Below, one piece after another: positions 22,501-25,694 of a stretch of 25,694 nt of DNA (positions within the stretch are counted from its first letter, which is position 1; every line of letters starts with the position of its first letter). The DNA lies in contig DATFWQ010000380.1 in assembly GCA_035259145.1 (NCBI GenBank), forward strand, positions 1-25,694. The letters run 5' to 3'. Both the position numbers and the translations under genes were made by a program. This DNA comes from CF-161 sp035259145 (GTDB taxonomy: Bacteria > Chloroflexota > Dormibacteria > Dormibacterales > Dormibacteraceae). The notes beneath the pieces were generated by a model. It saw nothing but the letters and a program-made list of their open reading frames with translations. It searched no databases and had not been told where the DNA came from.

Positions 22501-24730
22501 TGAAGGCGCAGGCTACGCTAGACTGGCGGCGCTGCGCTCAGAGGCGCTGGAGCTCGCCCGGAACGTTGTGGCGCTTGCGGGTGAGGACCGGGCGCGCGAG
22601 TTCTTCTCAGCCTCTGAGCGGTTTCGACAGGCGTACGTCGCGGCATACGAGGCGCAGCATCACGCCTTCTACTCGGGTCCCGATACCGCGGTCGCACAGT
22701 CGATCAGGAGCAGCCCGGTATACGAGGCCCTCGCCGGCTTGGCGGACGTCGGGGTGATCGCCGTGCCCGATGACCGGGTGAAGGTGGACAGGGCGCTCGC
22801 CGCGTCAATCGTGGAGCCGTGTCGTAGACGCGTCCAGCTGGAGCTTACATGGCAGCCGTTGTGCGGCTGTGGCTTCCGGCTGGGCGACCGGCCGCCCGCT
22901 GTGGACGTTCCGGCACTGCTGCAAGTCGCCGCCAACGGGGTCGCCGAGCACCTTGCCGAGCTGGGAGTCGAAGAGAACCGGACCCGGCTCGAGCGGGCGG
23001 CTGAAGACCTGGCATCACTGGAGCGCACCGAGGCCGCGGCCGACCTCCGCAGGCTGCTGGAGCTAAGCGCGGCCCCGGAGCAGGCGGACGCGGCGGCGCT
23101 GGCGCTGCTGCTCGGGCCGGAGCTGAGGGCAACCCTGCGCGAGGTTCTGAGCGGCAGGCAGATCGTGGTGAGACGCGACCTCGCCGACCTGCGAGAGGAC
23201 CTGATCGGCCGGCGCTATCCACGGCGCCGGCTGACGGAGATCGTCGAGGCCTGGATCTCCGGCAGTGGCGAGCCGCAGCAGCGCGCCTTCATCGAGGTTG
23301 TGGACAGCAGAGACGTCGACGGCGCTGCTGGCGTGGTCAGGCCCGAGCCGCCCGGATCGGCGACGATGTCATTCCTGCGTGCCCGCTTTCCCCGGCTGGC
23401 CGAGCAGCTCCCGAGCCACCGACCTGTTGACACCTTCTGGCTGGCGGCGTGGTGGCACGAAAGGCCGGGACGGCCGGGTTGGATTTCCTCGGCGCTCGCC
23501 ACCGACGACACGCTGGCCGCGGCGCGTGCTGCAACAGCGGCTGGGGATCCCGAGGTCGTGCGCGAGCTGGCGGACCTCGACCACCGGGTTGGCCCTCGGT
23601 CGCTGCTCGGCGACCAGGTCGCGGCAGCGCTCGACCTGCCAGGTTCCGACGCGGCACAGGTGGCCCGCGCGCTCTTCGGTGAGCGTCTCCTTCGCCACCC
23701 GGTCCGCCTTGCCGCAAGCGAGCTGCTCCGGCGGCTGTCAGGCGACTGGCAGCTCCTCGATCGGCTTCCCGCTGGTGCGCTGGACCGGCTGCAGGCCGAG
23801 CACGCCCTGCTGAGTGCCTCGGAACTGAAGCCGCTGGGCTGCCTGCTCGACGCAGCCGGGTGTCTCGACCGCCTCGAGAGGCGGCTGGGCGGGCTGACCT
23901 GCTCCGAGCTGGTCGAGGAGGTGTATCCGGAGCTTCTGGCGCCGGTGGCCGGCCTGGTGAGCGAGGCCGAGGCCGGCCTGGCGGGTGAGTCGCTGGTGGC
24001 GGGAGAAGCTGTGATGGCTTTCAAGGCCGGCGTGGAGCAGATTCGGCAGGCCGCCGAAGGCGTCTTCCGGGACGGGCAGCGGGCTGATTTCGCGGGTTGC
24101 CTCAGGATCTGGGAGGTCGGCGCAGTGGTCATAGAGCCTCTGCTGCGCAGCCACGAGCGCGTGGCGATGCTTCTGGTGGACGCGATGCGGGCGGACCTGT
24201 GGCTCCGACTGCGGGAGCTCCTCGGTCAGGCCCTTCCCGAGCGGCGATTGACCGAGCGCTGGGCGGTCGTCCCCGCGCCGACACGCACGGCTGAGGCGAT
24301 GGCCGCGCTCTACCTGGGGCGGCCCGTCCCGGAGGGCTCCCTGGCGCCGAGCGAGCCGTTGGCGCCGTTCCCCAGCCTCGGCTACGAGGCCGGGACCCTT
24401 ACCGCCGCCGACCGTGACTTCCGAGCAGAGGATCTCCGAGTCTTCTGGGCGTCCGGCCCAAGGCTGAGCGTGGTGGTGGCGAGCGGGGTGGACGAGCGGC
24501 TGCACCACACACCCGTGGAGTTGGCTGCGCTGCTGGAGGAGTCGGTCACTGCGCTGGCCCGGCGGGTGGTGCCGTCGCTGCAGGCGTTGCCGGCCAGGGT
24601 GCCTCTCGTGGTGCTCGCAGACCACGGCTTCCGCGAGAACCCTGGTTGGGGCCGGGGCCGGGAGGGCCGCTACACGCACGGCGGTGCCTCCCTCGAGGAA
24701 TCCGTAGTGCCCGTCGCGACGCTGGTCTGA
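19580..24730 (+). CDS. Fusion of a BrxC/PglY/DUF6079-like ATPase and a PglZ domain
   Basis: A 1716-residue protein with an unbroken frame. The N-terminus (RRRIADLVAVTAAETVV) leads into Walker A at residues 66-73 (GHFGSGKS, then HFLAAL), Walker B with Asp172-Glu173 (VFLIDELSEF), a sensor-like GALQES and the RIRDRYPLTL segment, all as in DUF6079/BrxC/PglY ATPases. About 1000 residues of mostly helical, unassigned sequence follow, with a lone CGCGF near 1095. The C-terminal 200 residues are a PglZ domain of the alkaline phosphatase superfamily: Asp1534 (LLVDAMRAD), Thr1568/Thr1570 (PTRTAEAM), Asp1638 and His1642 (DERLH), Asp1681-His1682 (ADHGF) and His1700 (YTHGG). All ligands appear present. 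In Pgl/BREX defence these are two proteins. The GTG start overlaps the TPR gene by 17 nt. A hairpin follows. Confidence 0.88.
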   Translation: MSRTARSSRRRIADLVAVTAAETVVRLDGGSGRLDELVMTGDVVRSLGAVLEAAHGQTGAAFLVVGHFGSGKSHFLAALGELLVQPSRARELAAWDSRLREMAASARPSLAIRVPLVEYRADASLEDVVWRRAWQALHAPPPAITSNRVESWERVLAAARSGGRQGLVFLIDELSEFLKAKRGPVLTEDLRFLQFLGEWPGQDPVLVVGALQESIEEVASVSQRELGRIRDRYPLTLGLSIRHVQDLVRGRLVRLLPGAETEVERVYRELKAAFPSWSVSQDAFLSCYPLHPDTLNLLDGLRFLLSQQRGVVDFICRQLRGDPAAGIEPWQEREEGELVTPDRIYDHFRSRLHERVETNRLADTVVPYYERATEVLFDSASDRLLGLRAVKLLALVAASALERRRTGRELAEMLLTRVSALDPQANYSYLERAVLQPLAAHGAYVVARGSAEAATYSVELEADASLAAHARLRQIRTELTLDDRRPIEALIELGSSQVLPLGTLRRSGRTRRDVIWQNTLRPVVVALARLGDLTPGDRRDLLGSMEGAGAEVCLVVAEPEGGLRPAVELAERLVEESDRLAVWLPDALTDEEVEFAFELFSRRLLLDQAREEGQVKAGGLVDFLQRSAESDGARAREIVHRCFFQGGVVSSLPGVAPELPSLSGLPFDRVLPRLVAPVLHGLHPRHQQVQPLAALVGERLLRELTDVLTNPRISVGAADRGQVRHLIDSYLVPMGVTRRRGDAYVLAPDPVRSPAVAELQRLVAGHSRIPAVDVVRGLRESTVGLSEPEALILLNAAVQSGMIQAHRRGRQPNEIFLSAAAAGVLSLGELVAPELRARVGELAAVFGPGPYEPWNARVQSSAWEHAVGWLEARREETAEVRQGIERLGETPVFAEVDLAPVRAELEVLETVLASGHSSTQARDGLEGVLRAIPEPSAVLGAAVRVGALARFIRTELRSTETSVDYLTHADLVIPEGAGYARLAALRSEALELARNVVALAGEDRAREFFSASERFRQAYVAAYEAQHHAFYSGPDTAVAQSIRSSPVYEALAGLADVGVIAVPDDRVKVDRALAASIVEPCRRRVQLELTWQPLCGCGFRLGDRPPAVDVPALLQVAANGVAEHLAELGVEENRTRLERAAEDLASLERTEAAADLRRLLELSAAPEQADAAALALLLGPELRATLREVLSGRQIVVRRDLADLREDLIGRRYPRRRLTEIVEAWISGSGEPQQRAFIEVVDSRDVDGAAGVVRPEPPGSATMSFLRARFPRLAEQLPSHRPVDTFWLAAWWHERPGRPGWISSALATDDTLAAARAATAAGDPEVVRELADLDHRVGPRSLLGDQVAAALDLPGSDAAQVARALFGERLLRHPVRLAASELLRRLSGDWQLLDRLPAGALDRLQAEHALLSASELKPLGCLLDAAGCLDRLERRLGGLTCSELVEEVYPELLAPVAGLVSEAEAGLAGESLVAGEAVMAFKAGVEQIRQAAEGVFRDGQRADFAGCLRIWEVGAVVIEPLLRSHERVAMLLVDAMRADLWLRLRELLGQALPERRLTERWAVVPAPTRTAEAMAALYLGRPVPEGSLAPSEPLAPFPSLGYEAGTLTAADRDFRAEDLRVFWASGPRLSVVVASGVDERLHHTPVELAALLEESVTALARRVVPSLQALPARVPLVVLADHGFRENPGWGRGREGRYTHGGASLEESVVPVATLV

Positions 24731-24734
24731 GCGA

Positions 24735-24755
24735 AGCCGGCTGAGTGGGCCGGCT
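24735..24755 (+). terminator. Hairpin after the ATPase-PglZ gene
   Basis: AGCCGGC and GCCGGCT form a perfect 7-bp stem with a 7-nt loop, four nt after the TGA stop. There is no T-tract. Its position between two convergent genes supports a terminator role. Confidence 0.45.
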
Positions 24756-24821
24756 GCCGGCGGTGCGACCCATCCGCAAGCTGCGAACGGTACTTCCGCC
24801 AGCAGTCGGCCGTTTACTGAG

Positions 24822-25694
24822 CTACTCCTCCTGTTCTTGCCCGGTCCGTGCGAAGAAGACGTCGGGATCGTTGCGCCCCTGCGGCCAGAAGAAGTTCTTC
24901 ACGATGTCGCGGTTGTCGCCCCAGGCGAAGAACTGATTGGTCCCGTCGCTGACGTTGGCTATGTAGTCGCCCATGTAGCCGAAGGCGATGATGGGGTCGA
25001 ACTGCGGGAAGGTGAAGACGCCCGGGGAAGATTCCGTCGTCACCCGTCGGGTGTCGAAAGTTGCGCCCGCGTCCGACGAGTTGGAGACCTTGACGTCGAG
25101 CGTGTTGTTGCGGTTGCGCTGGTAGTAGAGGATGTGCAGGCCCGACGCGTCGCCGCTCATTGCGGGCTGCACCTCGTCTCCAGTGCCCGAGGTCACCGTC
25201 GAGACGGCCCAGGTCGTGCCGCCGTCAGTGGAACGGGCGAGCTGGACGTGTGCGTGGCCGCCAAGGCCCTCCTGCCAGGACGCGAAGAGACCGTTACCCG
25301 TGATTGCCAGGGTCGGAAGCTCCAGCAGCCGCATCAACTTGGCGTCACCCAGGCTTAGGAAGCTGAAGAATCCTGGGCCGGGGATGGTCTTGTTTACAGT
25401 GGCGATCAATCGCTCGGGCCCGAAGGTCGCACCCCCGTTCTTCGAAACAAAGACCACCTCGCTCCTCGTCAGCGGCGTCGGAGGTGGGCAGCCCGGGGCG
25501 GCGAAGCCCTGGAAGAACTTCAGAGCCGCCACGTAGAGCGTGCCGTTGTTGGGATCCACGAGCGGCATGGCACCGATGTACTGGGTGAAGCTGCAGCGGC
25601 TGAACGCCGGTATCCGGTTGGCGTACGACACCTGCCAGGTGGCGCCGCCGTCGGTGGAGCGGCTGACGCCCAGTCCGTGAAGGAACTGGAACCC
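24822..25694 (-). CDS. BNR/Asp-box repeat (sialidase-like) protein, C-terminal part
   Basis: At least 290 residues, open through the right edge, so the N-terminus lies outside the window; the internal GTG at 25631 is not the true start. Asp-box repeats of the S-x-D-x-G-x-T-[WF] type recur: SRSTDGGATW at the edge, SKNGGATF, ARSTDGGTTW and SNSSDAGATF. These mark beta-propeller proteins of the sialidase/BNR class, usually exported. The C-terminal part (GYMGDYIANVSDGTNQFFAWGDNR, then DPDVFFAR) is the common end of such secreted propellers. No catalytic sialidase residues can be judged from this part. It probably binds or processes extracellular glycans, but many members have no known activity. 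Confidence 0.85.
   Translation of the reverse strand, partial: GFQFLHGLGVSRSTDGGATWQVSYANRIPAFSRCSFTQYIGAMPLVDPNNGTLYVAALKFFQGFAAPGCPPPTPLTRSEVVFVSKNGGATFGPERLIATVNKTIPGPGFFSFLSLGDAKLMRLLELPTLAITGNGLFASWQEGLGGHAHVQLARSTDGGTTWAVSTVTSGTGDEVQPAMSGDASGLHILYYQRNRNNTLDVKVSNSSDAGATFDTRRVTTESSPGVFTFPQFDPIIAFGYMGDYIANVSDGTNQFFAWGDNRDIVKNFFWPQGRNDPDVFFARTGQEQEE

Noticed and set aside
19580..24730. Calling the locus a complete BREX or Pgl system
   Set aside because: Only the ATPase and PglZ parts are seen; no PglX methyltransferase, BrxA, BrxB, BrxL or PglW kinase gene is in the window.
1..25694. Mobile elements, CRISPR arrays, tRNA or rRNA genes
   Set aside because: No transposase or integrase motifs, direct-repeat arrays, cloverleaf sequences with CCA-type ends, or rRNA-like stretches were recognised; base composition shows no obvious island by eye.

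Overview
The window is chromosomal DNA with visibly high GC content, densely coded on both strands. It has many GTG and TTG starts, ATGA/GTGA/TTGA stop-start overlaps, and several start codons placed 6-9 nt after a TAnnnT -10 box, the arrangement of leaderless transcripts. The proteins (ClpP, ECF42-type sigma factor with a DGPF partner, paired ABC-2 exporters, SseA, a PglZ protein) fit a soil Terrabacteria lineage of the Actinomycetota / Chloroflexota / Dormibacterota type. The phylum is an inference. I see no tRNA, rRNA, insertion sequence, CRISPR array or phage gene.

Layout, left to right. 1-3164: possible start of a leftward gene at the edge, then clpP and a TgpA-like membrane transglutaminase. 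3137-5689 (minus): a three-gene ABC-2 exporter (ATPase plus two DUF990-type permeases) with overlapping ends. 5834-7838: SRPBCC protein, DGPF/YCII protein and ECF42-type sigma factor in one overlapping operon, preceded by a sequence that matches the ECF42 promoter. 7915-10495 (minus): a BcrA-like ATPase and two tandem paralogous permeases, divergent from 10656-12532 (+), a histidine kinase and a LuxR-type response regulator. 12677-13663: CorA. 13738-15101 (minus): a DapF-family protein lacking both catalytic cysteines, followed by a DUF2127 membrane protein. 15161-16159: a 21-codon cysteine-containing leader ORF, then the sulfurtransferase SseA. 16246-24730: a tightly packed rightward run of a substrate-binding lipoprotein, an RmlB-like sugar dehydratase, a TPR protein and a 1716-residue protein. 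The right edge holds part of a leftward BNR/sialidase-like repeat protein.

The most unusual item is the 1716-residue protein (19580-24730). It joins an N-terminal BrxC/PglY/DUF6079-like P-loop ATPase to a C-terminal PglZ alkaline-phosphatase-fold domain whose metal ligands and nucleophile all appear intact. In Pgl/BREX phage-defence systems these are separate proteins working with a methyltransferase. Here they are one chain, coupled to an upstream TPR protein with a 17-nt overlap, and no methyltransferase, nuclease or other BREX gene is in the window. Other points of interest are the double Cys-to-Ser DapF homologue, the leaderless cysteine leader ORF before sseA, the self-regulation signature of the ECF42 module, and an inverted repeat beside the leaderless histidine-kinase promoter.
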